This document shows positions 8,380-17,148 of a stretch of DNA of 64,000 nucleotides, piece after piece. Source of the DNA: an uncultured cyanobacterium (GTDB lineage Bacteria > Cyanobacteriota > Cyanobacteriia > PCC-6307 > Cyanobiaceae). A model generated the notes under the pieces. It ran no database searches. It saw only the letters and a program-made list of their open reading frames with translations, and was not told where the DNA came from. Location: contig CAIXBB010000023.1 of the NCBI GenBank assembly GCA_903917565.1, positions 21,734 through 85,733 of the forward strand, written 5' to 3'. Within the stretch, counting starts at the first letter, position 1. Each line of letters begins with the position of its first letter. The position numbers and the translations under genes are program-made.

Positions 8380-8671
8380 TCGTTCAGATCGCCGGGAATC
8401 GACGCATCAGATAATGACTTTCTGAAAGGCATCAAGAGAACAGATCAAAAAATAAAATCCCCCACTTGGAAACCGCTGAGAGGATTGACTGACTGACCAT
8501 GGATCCTTGAGCACTTGGTTACTTTCGAGGATCTGAGGTTATGGCATGGATGCAATGACGAATCGACGCTAGCAAGTGACGCTGGGCTCGACATTCGCAT
8601 CCAACAATGACGTGATGGAGGAATGGATCATGAGCTGGGCAAGGACTGACAATGATGATGTTACTGCCATT
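8380..8671. other. Intergenic region without a recognisable gene
   Basis: This 292-base gap lies between the WecA-type gene (ending at 8672) and the CapD-type gene (starting at 8379), both on the minus strand. It is clearly more A/T-rich than its surroundings and must hold the promoter for the CapD-exosortase group. On the minus strand, TTGATG (8413-8418) is followed 16 bases later by TATCTG (8391-8396), a weak candidate. I see no RNA gene and no coding frame of useful length. Confidence 0.4.
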
Positions 8672-9610
8672 TCAGGCTGAGAAGGGTACGGCGTGATGCC
8701 GATCCAGCCAGAGACCCACGGCCAGTTCCATCAGCAGCAGGCCCAACTCCAGGGCCAGGCCCTGGACGAGAAGGGCCCAGCCCAGCAGAGCGGTGGCGCC
8801 GATGTAAAGGAGGGCTACCCGGCCATGGGGCCAGCCGGCCCGATGCAGGCGCTGGTACAGGTGCAGGCGATGGGGCTGGAAGATGGGCTGTCCTGCACGC
8901 CAGCGACGCAGTACGCAGAGACAGGGATCGCCCAGCAGGGGAAAACCCGCCAGCAGCAGGCCCAGGGCCATGGCCGGCGTTTCCTGCTGCAGTACGACTC
9001 CGGCGATCACCGCCCCGAGGAACGTGCTGCCCACATCCCCCATGAACACCCGGGCCGGGCTCCAGTTCCAGGCCAGGAAGCTCAGCAAGGCCCCGATCAA
9101 GGGGAGCAGGCCGATGCCGCCATCGGGGGCCATCGCCAGAACGGCAATGCCCAGGAGCACCGAGCTGCAGCCGGCGACGAGCCCATCGAGGCCATCGCTG
9201 AAATTGACGAAATTGATCACCGCTGTGACCGCGAACAACGCCACAGGCACCAGCCACCACGCCAGAGCCAGGGGGGTGATCGCCACCAGGGCCATGGCCG
9301 TGACGATCTGAATGCCATAGCGCCCTGCGGCGGGCAGATCGAGGCGGTCATCGACCAGGCCCACCAGGGCCAGCGGCAGGCAGATCAGGGGGATCCAGCC
9401 CGGCCAGCCATCACCGACCAGGGGAGACAGTCCGCTGCCGACCAGCACAAAGGCCAGGCCTCCGCCCCGGGGAGTGGGCCGTTGATGGGAGCTGCGGGCG
9501 TTGGGGTGATCCACCAGCCCGTGCCGCAATAGGGGCAGCAGCAGGAACAGGAGCAGCGCACCGAAGCCACCACCCAGCAGCAGGACAGCCAGTCTGTGCA
9601 GGGCGGTCAT
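8672..9610 (-). CDS. WecA/MraY-type undecaprenyl-phosphate sugar-1-phosphate transferase
   Basis: This 312-residue membrane protein with about ten hydrophobic segments has the family signatures. These are an Asp pair at 87-88 (GLVDD), NFSDGLDG at 136-143 and FMGDVGST at 189-196. Enzymes of this family move a HexNAc-1-phosphate from UDP to undecaprenyl phosphate on the cytoplasmic side and so start a lipid-linked repeat unit. The start overlaps the preceding SDR gene by ATGA. The pair SDR plus WecA-like, with a CapD-like dehydratase nearby, resembles the WbpV-WbpL-WbpM set that makes and loads a deoxy-HexNAc. A housekeeping MraY role is less likely because of this context. Confidence 0.88.
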   Translation of the reverse strand: MTALHRLAVLLLGGGFGALLLFLLLPLLRHGLVDHPNARSSHQRPTPRGGGLAFVLVGSGLSPLVGDGWPGWIPLICLPLALVGLVDDRLDLPAAGRYGIQIVTAMALVAITPLALAWWLVPVALFAVTAVINFVNFSDGLDGLVAGCSSVLLGIAVLAMAPDGGIGLLPLIGALLSFLAWNWSPARVFMGDVGSTFLGAVIAGVVLQQETPAMALGLLLAGFPLLGDPCLCVLRRWRAGQPIFQPHRLHLYQRLHRAGWPHGRVALLYIGATALLGWALLVQGLALELGLLLMELAVGLWLDRHHAVPFSA

Positions 9611-10569
9611 CGGGCGAGCGGGAGCACGGGAAAGGGTTCAGGGCCCCCCCCCAAGATGCGATGGACAGGTGTGAAACCGGCCAGGTCGGCACTCATGCGC
9701 AGCAGCGCCTCGAAGGTCTTCGGGGAGAGCAACAGCAGCGGTGAGGCGAGGGTCTGGAAGAGGCGCGGTGGCAGGGCCAGCAGCCCGCAGCGTCGGGCTG
9801 CGTCGCCCGGTTCGGTGGCGTCCTGAAGGCGCCGAAGCATGGTGGCGTAGGCCAGGGTGTCATCGCCCCCGAGGGGCAGATGCACCGGCTGGGAAGGGTC
9901 GAATCCCGCCTGGGGCAGGCGGTCGGCCAGGTGCAGGGCCACGGCGGCCAGCTGGCGGCAATGGATGGGCTGACGCAGGCCACCCTGGCCGGGCAGGGGC
10001 ATCAGGGGCAGGCGGCGCAGCAACTGGCGCAGCTTGCTCAGGTTGCGATCGCCCAGGGGGCCGGCCTGGCCATAGATGAGGGTGGGCGCCAGGATCCGCA
10101 GGGTCCGTGCGTGGGCCGCGCAGGTCTGGGTCAGCAGGTCTTCCGCCTGCCGCAGCCGTTGCACCAGATCCCGATCGAAGCCATTGGCGGCAAAGCGTTT
10201 GGTGATCACCGAAGAGGAGGAGCAGGCGATCACCCCGTGCAGGGCGTGGAAGCCGGCCGGGTCGCTGCTGGCGAAACGAGCCAGCCAGGGGGCGAACGAC
10301 CAGATAGGGGCAAAGCTCACCAGCAACCCCTTCGGCGCCGCGCCCCCCCCGCTGGCCTGCTCCAGATCGCAGGGCAGGAACGGCGGTGGATCGCCGCCCC
10401 CGGCCGGCGGCAGAGGGGGACGACGGCCGGCCACCACCAGTTGCCGCCCCCCGGCCAGCTCGATCAGGGCCTGGCCGCTCGGGGTCGTGGCTCCGAAGAG
10501 CGTGATCGGGGTAGGGGAGGGGAGGGCCAAGGGGGGATCAGACGCAGTCGTTGCCGTCAAGTCGGCCAT
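9607..10569 (-). CDS. Degenerate SDR-type nucleotide-sugar epimerase/reductase
   Basis: This 320-residue Rossmann protein has a shifted nucleotide motif (LFGATTPSG, about 24-32) in place of the usual TGxxGxxG. It also has a segment CSSSSVITKRF where extended SDR enzymes carry their Ser and Tyr/Lys residues; the usual YxxxK tyrosine is not visible. The position directly before the WecA-like gene (ATGA overlap) suggests it acts on the sugar that is then loaded on the lipid, for instance reduction of a 4-keto sugar. The start at 10569 overlaps the upstream gene by 32 bases. The fold is likely; activity is uncertain because key residues deviate. Confidence 0.65.
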   Translation of the reverse strand: MADLTATTASDPPLALPSPTPITLFGATTPSGQALIELAGGRQLVVAGRRPPLPPAGGGDPPPFLPCDLEQASGGGAAPKGLLVSFAPIWSFAPWLARFASSDPAGFHALHGVIACSSSSVITKRFAANGFDRDLVQRLRQAEDLLTQTCAAHARTLRILAPTLIYGQAGPLGDRNLSKLRQLLRRLPLMPLPGQGGLRQPIHCRQLAAVALHLADRLPQAGFDPSQPVHLPLGGDDTLAYATMLRRLQDATEPGDAARRCGLLALPPRLFQTLASPLLLLSPKTFEALLRMSADLAGFTPVHRILGGGPEPFPVLPLAR

Positions 10570-11272
10570 CCCATCCGGTGAGGCGCCAGAGGGAGGCGCG
10601 CAGTTGATCGCGCCAGAGCCGCAGCTGGGATTCGGGCCGCAGATCACCGGTCTCGGCGTCGGATCCGTCCACCTGCCAGCCGGTGCCGGCATAGACGATC
10701 CGGGCAATCGCCAGTGTACGGGCCATGTGGGTTGCGGACGTCACGAAGGTGATGCGGCCCGGCCCAGGCCGGGTCTCCAGCCGTCGCGCCAGGGCGGTCA
10801 CCTGTCCCACGGTGTCGCAGCCGGGAAGCAGGCGCATCAGCTTCGAGGTGTCCTGGGGCCAGAGCTGGCGGTTGCGGAGATGGGTGTAGGTGATGGCCTG
10901 GTATTCGGCATTTCCCTGCAGCACCAGCAAGGCTCCTGGTCGGTTCTGCCAGAGCAGAACGGCTGACTGGCTCCGCCAGGGATCCTCGATGAAGGCGGCG
11001 ATCACCTGGGTCCCTTTCCCGACGCTCGTCCCAGGCGCCGCAATGGCGTCTCTCACCGGCCGTGGAATGGATCCCCGGGTTCCCTGCCAGGCAGGTGCGA
11101 AGAACCAGGCGACCATGGCGGCTCCGGTCAGGGACAGGGCCCCTAGGCGGGCTCTGTGGCCGCCCCAGAGGCTCTGGCGGAGCGACCCCTCGATCGGCCG
11201 GGGGGTTCTGCTCCTGGCCCGTTTTCGCCGCCGTTTGGGGTCTGCCCGGGCAGGCCCGTTCTCCTCTGGCAA
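10538..11272 (-). CDS. YdcF/SanA-like (DUF218) membrane protein
   Basis: The product (244 residues) begins with a strongly basic cytoplasmic tail and one membrane helix (about 44-60). A DUF218-type domain follows, with the characteristic VLQGN and LPGCDTVGQ elements and a late FVTSATHMART. DUF218 proteins such as ElyC and SanA sit in the envelope and influence peptidoglycan or undecaprenyl-linked polymer metabolism, but their chemistry is not settled. The start is a TTG at 11272 with no clear ribosome site; no better in-frame start precedes the membrane helix. It lies between a GT2 gene and the SDR gene in the same direction, so a role in the polysaccharide pathway is plausible. Confidence 0.72.
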   Translation of the reverse strand: MPEENGPARADPKRRRKRARSRTPRPIEGSLRQSLWGGHRARLGALSLTGAAMVAWFFAPAWQGTRGSIPRPVRDAIAAPGTSVGKGTQVIAAFIEDPWRSQSAVLLWQNRPGALLVLQGNAEYQAITYTHLRNRQLWPQDTSKLMRLLPGCDTVGQVTALARRLETRPGPGRITFVTSATHMARTLAIARIVYAGTGWQVDGSDAETGDLRPESQLRLWRDQLRASLWRLTGWDGRLDGNDCV

Positions 11273-11300
11273 GGGAATCGACGCGCAGGCCCCAGGCAGC

Positions 11301-12149
11301 TTATCCGCCCCGTCCGGTCCCCTTCAGATTGCCTGCCAGCGAGGGCAGCCGACTCCAGAGACGCCTGATGTAGCGCAGGCTGAAGGGGATCCACCAGACC
11401 CATCCGAACGCCCGGACATAGGCCAGCTTGACCTCCTGAAGCCGACGGCGGGTCTGTTGGCCGCTGACCCCGGCTTGGCCCATGTGCACAAGCTCCAGAT
11501 CCAGGCCCCGTGCCGAGAGATCGGAGCAGGCACCCAGGCGGAGGAAATAGTCCAGGTCGGCGGAGAGCCTGAAGGGGGCGGCGAACTGATCGACACGGCG
11601 GCGCGCCCCCGGTCCGATCAGGGTGGCCTGGTGGGGTGGGGTGGAGCCCAGAAACAGGCTGAGGCGATAGGCCCTGCAGCTGGAGAAGGCGGTGCGGCGC
11701 CCCAGCCGGATCTCCCCGTCCTGCCCGGTCCCCACATAGCGGCCGCTGCAGACCACAAGATCCGGCGGGTCGGCTCCAGAGGCGGCCGGCTGTGTCGCCT
11801 TGAGCGCCTCCTCAAGCACGGTGGGGGCTGGGGCCCAGTCGTCACTGCCCCAGAACAGCAGCCAGTGGTCCGCCGGCGCAGAGTGGAAGCCCTGGTTCAT
11901 GGCCCCGAAGATGCCGGGGAGCGCCGGATCCTGGGGCTGCCAGGTGAAGCGCTTGTCCCTGTGGCAGAGGGCGTCAAGCCAGGCCCGATGCTCCGGGCCG
12001 CTGGGGCCATCGATGAACAGCACTCGCCAGTGGGGCCAGTTCTGGCGCCGCAGGGAGGTGACCAGACGGGGTAGCAATTGGTGGGAATTGAGGGTGGGAA
12101 CGATCAGGCTGAGCCAAGGTCCCACGCCGCCGGCAGCGGAGTCGCTCAC
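11301..12149 (-). CDS. Family 2 glycosyltransferase
   Basis: A GT-A fold enzyme of 282 residues. It opens with the canonical LSLIVPTLNS strand and has an acidic donor-site motif, GSDDW, near residue 125. No membrane segment is evident, so it should act on lipid-linked intermediates at the cytoplasmic face. The start overlaps the stop of the carbamoyltransferase gene in ATGA, which implies co-translation. The transferred sugar cannot be predicted. Confidence 0.85.
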   Translation of the reverse strand: MSDSAAGGVGPWLSLIVPTLNSHQLLPRLVTSLRRQNWPHWRVLFIDGPSGPEHRAWLDALCHRDKRFTWQPQDPALPGIFGAMNQGFHSAPADHWLLFWGSDDWAPAPTVLEEALKATQPAASGADPPDLVVCSGRYVGTGQDGEIRLGRRTAFSSCRAYRLSLFLGSTPPHQATLIGPGARRRVDQFAAPFRLSADLDYFLRLGACSDLSARGLDLELVHMGQAGVSGQQTRRRLQEVKLAYVRAFGWVWWIPFSLRYIRRLWSRLPSLAGNLKGTGRGG

Positions 12150-13897
12150 CCCTGCCGGCGAATCAGCACGTCACCCAGCACCAGCAGATCCATGCGGGTG
12201 CGCAGGAAGCAGTCGAGGGCCTGGGCGGGGGTGCAGACGATCGGTTCGTTTTCGTTGAACGATGTGTTGAGCACCATCGGCACGCCGGTCTGATCGGCGA
12301 AGGCCCTGATCAGACGGTAGTAGCGGCCATTGTCCGCAGCGTTCACGGTCTGGAGCCGCCCGCTGCCGTCCACGTGGGTGACAGCCGGGATGCGGGCGCG
12401 CTGCTCCTCACGGATCGGGTACACCTGCATCATGAAGGGCACCTCCCCATCGAGGCTGAACCATTCCCCCACCGCCTCCTCCAGCACCGAAGGAGCGAAT
12501 GGACGGAACGATTCCCGCCGTTTGATCTTGAGGTTGAGGATGTCCTTCATGTCGGCGCGACGGGGGTCGCCCAGAATCGACCGGTGGCCCAGGGCCCTCG
12601 GCCCCCACTCCATGCGGCCATCGAACCAGCCGACCACGAGCCCCTCGGCGATCGCCGCCGCCACCTGCTGGCAGAGCGCCCCTTCTTCCGGTCGTTCGAG
12701 GCTGCACTGGGCCTGCTCCAGGGCCGTGCGGCTGGCGGAACTGGCCAGCAGCTCCTCGACCTCCCCGGGGGCCGGCTGACTGCCCAGGTAGGCATGGCGC
12801 ATCGGTGCGGAGCGGGACCGCCCAAGCCCGTGCCACACCTCCAGGGCGGCGCCAAGGGCGCCCCCCGCGTCGCCGGCGGCAGCCTGAACGTAAACCCGCT
12901 GGAACGGGGTGGCCAGGGTCACCTTGCCGTTGGCCACGGAGTTGGCGCCGCAGCCCCCGGCGATGCAGAGCTGGTCGCTCGGGTGATTCCGGTGCAGGGC
13001 CCGCAGCAGGTGGAAGAAGGCCTCCTCGTACATGGCCTGGGCCGAGCGGGCGATGTCCATGTGCTGCTGCTGGAGCGGTTCCTCCGCCCGGCGGGTAGGG
13101 CCGAGCAGGGATTCCAGCTCCGGGCTCCAGTGGCCGCCCACCACCGGGGCGCCGTTGCTCCACTGGTGCGGCAGCTTCTGGGTGGCGTGGAGGAAGTAGC
13201 GCAGATCCAGGCGATAGGTGCCATCAGACTCGAGCCGCACGATGCGGCGCATGGCCTCCATCCGGGTGGGCTTGCCATAGGGGGCCAGTCCCATCACCTT
13301 GTATTCATCGCCGTAGTTGGGGAATCCCAGGTACTGGGTGATCGCCGTGTAGAAGGCGCCCAGGGAATGGGGGAACCAGATCTGGCCGTCCAGGCTGAGC
13401 TGGCTCCCCTGGCCATGGCCCCAGGCGCCGCTGGCGAAGTCGCCGAACCCGTCCACCGAGATCACGGCTGCGTCCTGGAAGGGGGAGGCGAAGAAGGCCG
13501 AGGCCAGGTGGGCCCGGTGATGCTCCACGAAGTGCAGTCGGGCCCCGATGTCTGCGCCTGGGAAGGCCAGGGCCAGTTGCTGGGCCAGATCCGCCCGTTC
13601 CCGCTTGTTGCGCCAGCGGGCGATCAGGAAGCGGGGATCGGGACGGTGACTCAGGGTGTAGGCCACCTTGCGCCAGCGGTGGGCCCCCGGCTGGGAATTG
13701 ATGGCGATGTGGTCGAGATCGGCTGGCCCGACGCCGGCATCGGCCAGGCACCAGGCCATGGACTCTGTGGGGAACCCGGCCCAGTGCTTGATGCGGCGGA
13801 AGCGCTCCTCCTCGGCGGCGGCGACGATGACCCCATCCCTGACCAGGGCGGCGGCCGCATCGGCGTGGAAGGCATTGATGCCCAGGATGAGCGTCAT
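12146..13897 (-). CDS. Carbamoyltransferase, NodU/CmcH family
   Basis: This 583-residue protein starts with the ASKHA-type strand LILGINAFHADAAAAL. It contains the histidine-rich EHHRAHLASAFF segment and ends in the YrdC-like carbamoyltransferase C-terminal part (MEWGPRALGHRSIL, then LNTSFNENEPIV). NodU-type enzymes move a carbamoyl group from carbamoyl phosphate to a hydroxyl of a sugar or antibiotic. In this locus the acceptor is most likely a sugar residue of the exported polymer. The gene couples by ATGA to a GT2 gene and follows an asparagine-synthase-like gene. The family is clear; the acceptor is inferred from context. Confidence 0.92.
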   Translation of the reverse strand: MTLILGINAFHADAAAALVRDGVIVAAAEEERFRRIKHWAGFPTESMAWCLADAGVGPADLDHIAINSQPGAHRWRKVAYTLSHRPDPRFLIARWRNKRERADLAQQLALAFPGADIGARLHFVEHHRAHLASAFFASPFQDAAVISVDGFGDFASGAWGHGQGSQLSLDGQIWFPHSLGAFYTAITQYLGFPNYGDEYKVMGLAPYGKPTRMEAMRRIVRLESDGTYRLDLRYFLHATQKLPHQWSNGAPVVGGHWSPELESLLGPTRRAEEPLQQQHMDIARSAQAMYEEAFFHLLRALHRNHPSDQLCIAGGCGANSVANGKVTLATPFQRVYVQAAAGDAGGALGAALEVWHGLGRSRSAPMRHAYLGSQPAPGEVEELLASSASRTALEQAQCSLERPEEGALCQQVAAAIAEGLVVGWFDGRMEWGPRALGHRSILGDPRRADMKDILNLKIKRRESFRPFAPSVLEEAVGEWFSLDGEVPFMMQVYPIREEQRARIPAVTHVDGSGRLQTVNAADNGRYYRLIRAFADQTGVPMVLNTSFNENEPIVCTPAQALDCFLRTRMDLLVLGDVLIRRQG

Positions 13898-14116
13898 GAA
13901 GCTGGTGAACCGGATGACGGGTGGAGGGAGGAGCGGTTGGAGTCGGCGACCCCCGCAAGGGTCGGAGGATCCTTCCCCCGTGGCAAAGACGTGGAGCCGG
14001 CACGGTGGCTCCCAGGATCCGGTCGGCCTTGAAATCCCCGAAGGAAAGCCCCTAACGAAAGGATGAAGCGGAGGAGCCGATGACCCGGCGGGTGGTGGGC
14101 CAGCCGCTCGGGGATC

Positions 14117-15961
14117 TTAGGGGACGTTTCCAGGGGGAACATGGCGCGGGGGCGCGGACAGGCTGAAGCCGAGGTGCACCTCCAGCCAGTGCTGCAGCAC
14201 CATGAGGCTCCAGCGCCGGTACCAGGGAGACAGGTCAATCCCCCTCGGTGTCGACGGCAGCCGCAGGGACAGGGGGGAGGCCGGGTCGTCGAGCCACAGC
14301 TGGAACGGGAAGCGGAACCCCTGCTTGGGGCGGTTGAGGAACCAGTCGGGCAGTTCCGGCAGGCTGCTCGCCAGCAGCTGCTTGCCCTCCGCCAGCCGCA
14401 GGGCGGCGGGGATCGGAGCCAGCCGGCGCTGCAGCTGGGCGTCGACAAGAGGCAGCCGCAGTTCCAGTCCAGCGGCCATGGCCATCACATCACTGTCCGG
14501 CAGCAACTGGTTGCGTAGGTAACGGGTTCCTTCCAGCCAGGCCACGCCTTCCCGACCGTCCGCCGCTGCCCCCCCGGAGGCGTCCCCTGCCGGCGGCAGG
14601 GCGCCAGGAAAGCGGCTCAGCCCCCAGTGCTCCAGCAGGCGCTCCGTCTCGGTGGGGGAGAACAGGCCCCGGAAGCACCCGTAGGCCTGGCCGAGGGAGG
14701 CGGGGGACTCCAGCAGCCCCGTGATCCGCTGCAGCCTGGCGCGGCGCCCCTGGGGCAGCCGGTGCAGGATCCAGGCCGCCAGTGGACCGGCCGGGCCGAC
14801 CCGGCGGCGCCAGCGGCACAGCTTCGGCACCATCCTGAAACTGGGGTAGCCCCCGAACAGTTCATCGCCGCCAAGTCCGGAGAGGGCCACCTTCAGCCCG
14901 TGCTCCCGGGCCAGCCGGGCCACGCACCAGGTGTTGTATCCGTCGATGGAGGGTTGGTCCTGGCTGGCCAGGAAGGCCGGCAGCCACTGCCGGGCCTGGT
15001 CGGCCGTGAGATTGAGGGGTGTGTGATGGGCCCCGAAGTGGTCGGCGATGCGGGCCGCCGGCCCGGATTCATCGAAGCCGCCGGCCCCTGCCGACTCGAA
15101 CCCGATGGTGAAGGTGTGCAGCCCCCGCGGGGCGAGCGCCAACAGGGAAGCGGAATCGAGTCCGGCGCTGAGGAACAGACCCACCGGCACATCGCTCACC
15201 ATGTGGGCCACCACCGAGTCCTCAAGCGCCGATCGGGTGAGGGCCACGGCCTCAGCCACCGTCATGCCCGCTTCGGTGGCGGCGCCTTCGAGGCTCTCCG
15301 GCAGGGCCCCCCAGGGATGCACGGCCAGCTCACCCTGCCGCCAGCTGGCGGCATGGCCGCTGGGCAGGCGCTGCACGCCCTCCACCAGGGTGGAGGGCTC
15401 GCTCACCGATCCGGTGGCCAGGTAGCGGCCCAGGGCCTGGCGATCCAGGCTGGGTCGGTCCGCATCGGCCGCCAGCAGGGCCCGCAGTTCCGAGGCGAAG
15501 GACAGGGAGCCCCCCGCCCCGCTGCGCAGGTAGAGGGGCTTGATGCCGTGGGGATCACGGGCAAGCAGGGCGCTGCGCTCCCGGGTGTCGTACAGGCAGA
15601 AGGCGAACATGCCGCGCAACAACGCCAGCCCGTCCCGTCCCCAGCGGATCAGCCAGGCCAGCAGCACCTCGGTGTCGCCGCTGCCCAGGAAGTGCTGCCC
15701 TTCTGCTTCGAGTCGGCGACGCAGCTCAGCGTGGTTATAGATCTCGCCGTTGAAGACCAGTTGCCAGCGGCCGCAGCGGGAGGCCATCGGCTGGTGGCCC
15801 AGGGGGGAGAGATCCAGAATCGCCAGGCGCCGGTGGACCAGGCAGGTCTCGGCGTCCTGCCAGACCCCGGCGTCATCCGGCCCCCGGTGGGCGAGGCGTG
15901 GGCCGACCCTGGCGGCGAAGGCGCCCGGTTCCCGGCCCAGTTGGCCCGCGATGCCGCACAT
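14117..15961 (-). CDS. Asparagine synthase (glutamine-hydrolysing)-like amidotransferase
   Basis: The protein has 614 residues. The catalytic Cys2 (MCGIAG) and the HRGPDDAG element identify an intact class II glutaminase domain. The synthetase domain has the PP-loop as SAGLDS (265-270) in place of SGGxDS, and the later SGLGGDELFGGY segment. AsnB paralogues in polysaccharide loci amidate sugar carboxylates with glutamine nitrogen, so this may amidate a uronic acid; ordinary asparagine synthesis is the alternative. The ATG at 15961 is five bases after the stop of the GT4 gene. The 219 bases downstream, before the carbamoyltransferase gene, hold nothing recognisable. Confidence 0.88.
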   Translation of the reverse strand: MCGIAGQLGREPGAFAARVGPRLAHRGPDDAGVWQDAETCLVHRRLAILDLSPLGHQPMASRCGRWQLVFNGEIYNHAELRRRLEAEGQHFLGSGDTEVLLAWLIRWGRDGLALLRGMFAFCLYDTRERSALLARDPHGIKPLYLRSGAGGSLSFASELRALLAADADRPSLDRQALGRYLATGSVSEPSTLVEGVQRLPSGHAASWRQGELAVHPWGALPESLEGAATEAGMTVAEAVALTRSALEDSVVAHMVSDVPVGLFLSAGLDSASLLALAPRGLHTFTIGFESAGAGGFDESGPAARIADHFGAHHTPLNLTADQARQWLPAFLASQDQPSIDGYNTWCVARLAREHGLKVALSGLGGDELFGGYPSFRMVPKLCRWRRRVGPAGPLAAWILHRLPQGRRARLQRITGLLESPASLGQAYGCFRGLFSPTETERLLEHWGLSRFPGALPPAGDASGGAAADGREGVAWLEGTRYLRNQLLPDSDVMAMAAGLELRLPLVDAQLQRRLAPIPAALRLAEGKQLLASSLPELPDWFLNRPKQGFRFPFQLWLDDPASPLSLRLPSTPRGIDLSPWYRRWSLMVLQHWLEVHLGFSLSAPPRHVPPGNVP

Positions 15962-15966
15962 CCGAG

Positions 15967-17148
15967 CTAGGCCTCCAGGTGGGCCACGAAGGTGCGCCGG
16001 GCCGCCTCCGGGCTGGCCTGCTCCCGCACCCAGGCCAGCGCCCCGGCGGAGAGGCGGTCGCGGCGGCCCCGATCGGCGCAGATCGCCGCGATCGCCGCCG
16101 CCATGGCCGTGGGCTCGCTGGCCACCAGCGCTCCGGTGAGGGCTTCGATCACGTAGTCCTCCGGGCCGCCGCAGCGGGTGCTGACGACCGGGACCCCGCA
16201 GGCCATCGCCTCAAGGGCCGCAATGCAGAGGCCCTCCTGGTGGGAGGGGATCACGAACAGATCCAGGCCCTGCAGCACCTCCGCCAGGGCGCTGGGGCCA
16301 AGACAGGGATGGCAATGCGCCCGTCCTTCGAGCCCTGCGGCGGCCAGACGGTCTTTCAGGCGATCCACGTCCTGCTCGCCGGCCAGGACCAGCTGCACCG
16401 GCCGCCCCTCCGCGACGAGCCGGGCCACGGCCTCCAGCAGCAGGTCGATCTGCTTGCGCGGGTCGGCGTAGCGGCCGGCGAAGCCGACGCGCCAGGGCAC
16501 GAGCCGTTCAGGGGCGGGATGGAAGATGGCCGGATTGACCGGCATGCGCATCACCCCGTCCATCGGACGGCGGGCGATGGTCGCCAGGGCCGTGGCCGTG
16601 TAACCGCTCAACGCCAGGATGCGCCCCCGGGGCGCCTGGAGCACCTGGCGCTCCAGGCGCTGCAGCACCGGGCCGTTGAGGCTCCGGTCGAGCAGCCGCC
16701 TTGGCCGTGAGAAGCGTTTGACCCGGTCCACCCGATCGTCCTGCCAGGGGGTGGCCACCCAGGCCAGAAAAGGGATCCCCAGGCGGGCGAAGGGGGTGGC
16801 GCAGAGGGGATTGCCGGTGACCGACAGATGCAGGTCACAGCTGGTGACCAGCTCCCGCCAGGCCCGCCTGGGCAGGTAGTGGGTGAACTCCAGCTCCGGC
16901 AGCCAGGCCCCAAGACCATGGCCCTCGTGGCCTCCGTAAACCCGGCGCTGCTTCTGGCCAGGCTTCCGGCCGCTGGGGACGGCATGGAGCGGAACCGACA
17001 GCTTTGGATGGGTGCTCCAGGGGGCGTACCAGGCGAAGACGGGTTCGATGTCGAGCTCCTCGAGCATCCTGGCGACGCAGGCGGTCATGGCAGGAACCCC
17101 CCCATCCACCGGCTCGATGGTGCTGATCAGGGCTCGCAGCCGCCTCAT
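15967..17148 (-). CDS. Family 4 glycosyltransferase
   Basis: This 393-residue GT-B enzyme has an N-terminal acceptor domain beginning MRRLRALISTIEP. Its C-terminal donor domain contains RVGFAGRYADPRKQ and the HQEGLCIAALEAMACGVPVV segment, whose E..G..E glutamates bind the nucleotide sugar. The ATG at 17148 overlaps the stop of the epimerase gene in ATGA. A longer open frame upstream is not credible because it lies inside that gene. Donor and linkage are unknown. Confidence 0.88.
   Translation of the reverse strand: MRRLRALISTIEPVDGGVPAMTACVARMLEELDIEPVFAWYAPWSTHPKLSVPLHAVPSGRKPGQKQRRVYGGHEGHGLGAWLPELEFTHYLPRRAWRELVTSCDLHLSVTGNPLCATPFARLGIPFLAWVATPWQDDRVDRVKRFSRPRRLLDRSLNGPVLQRLERQVLQAPRGRILALSGYTATALATIARRPMDGVMRMPVNPAIFHPAPERLVPWRVGFAGRYADPRKQIDLLLEAVARLVAEGRPVQLVLAGEQDVDRLKDRLAAAGLEGRAHCHPCLGPSALAEVLQGLDLFVIPSHQEGLCIAALEAMACGVPVVSTRCGGPEDYVIEALTGALVASEPTAMAAAIAAICADRGRRDRLSAGALAWVREQASPEAARRTFVAHLEA

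Noticed and set aside
8380..8671. CRISPR, tRNA or small RNA in the A/T-rich gap
   Set aside because: No repeat-spacer pattern, cloverleaf or terminator-like hairpin with T run was seen.
13898..14116. Possible gene or RNA between the carbamoyltransferase and the amidotransferase
   Set aside because: No start with ribosome site, no conserved motif and no strong hairpin were found in the 219 bases.
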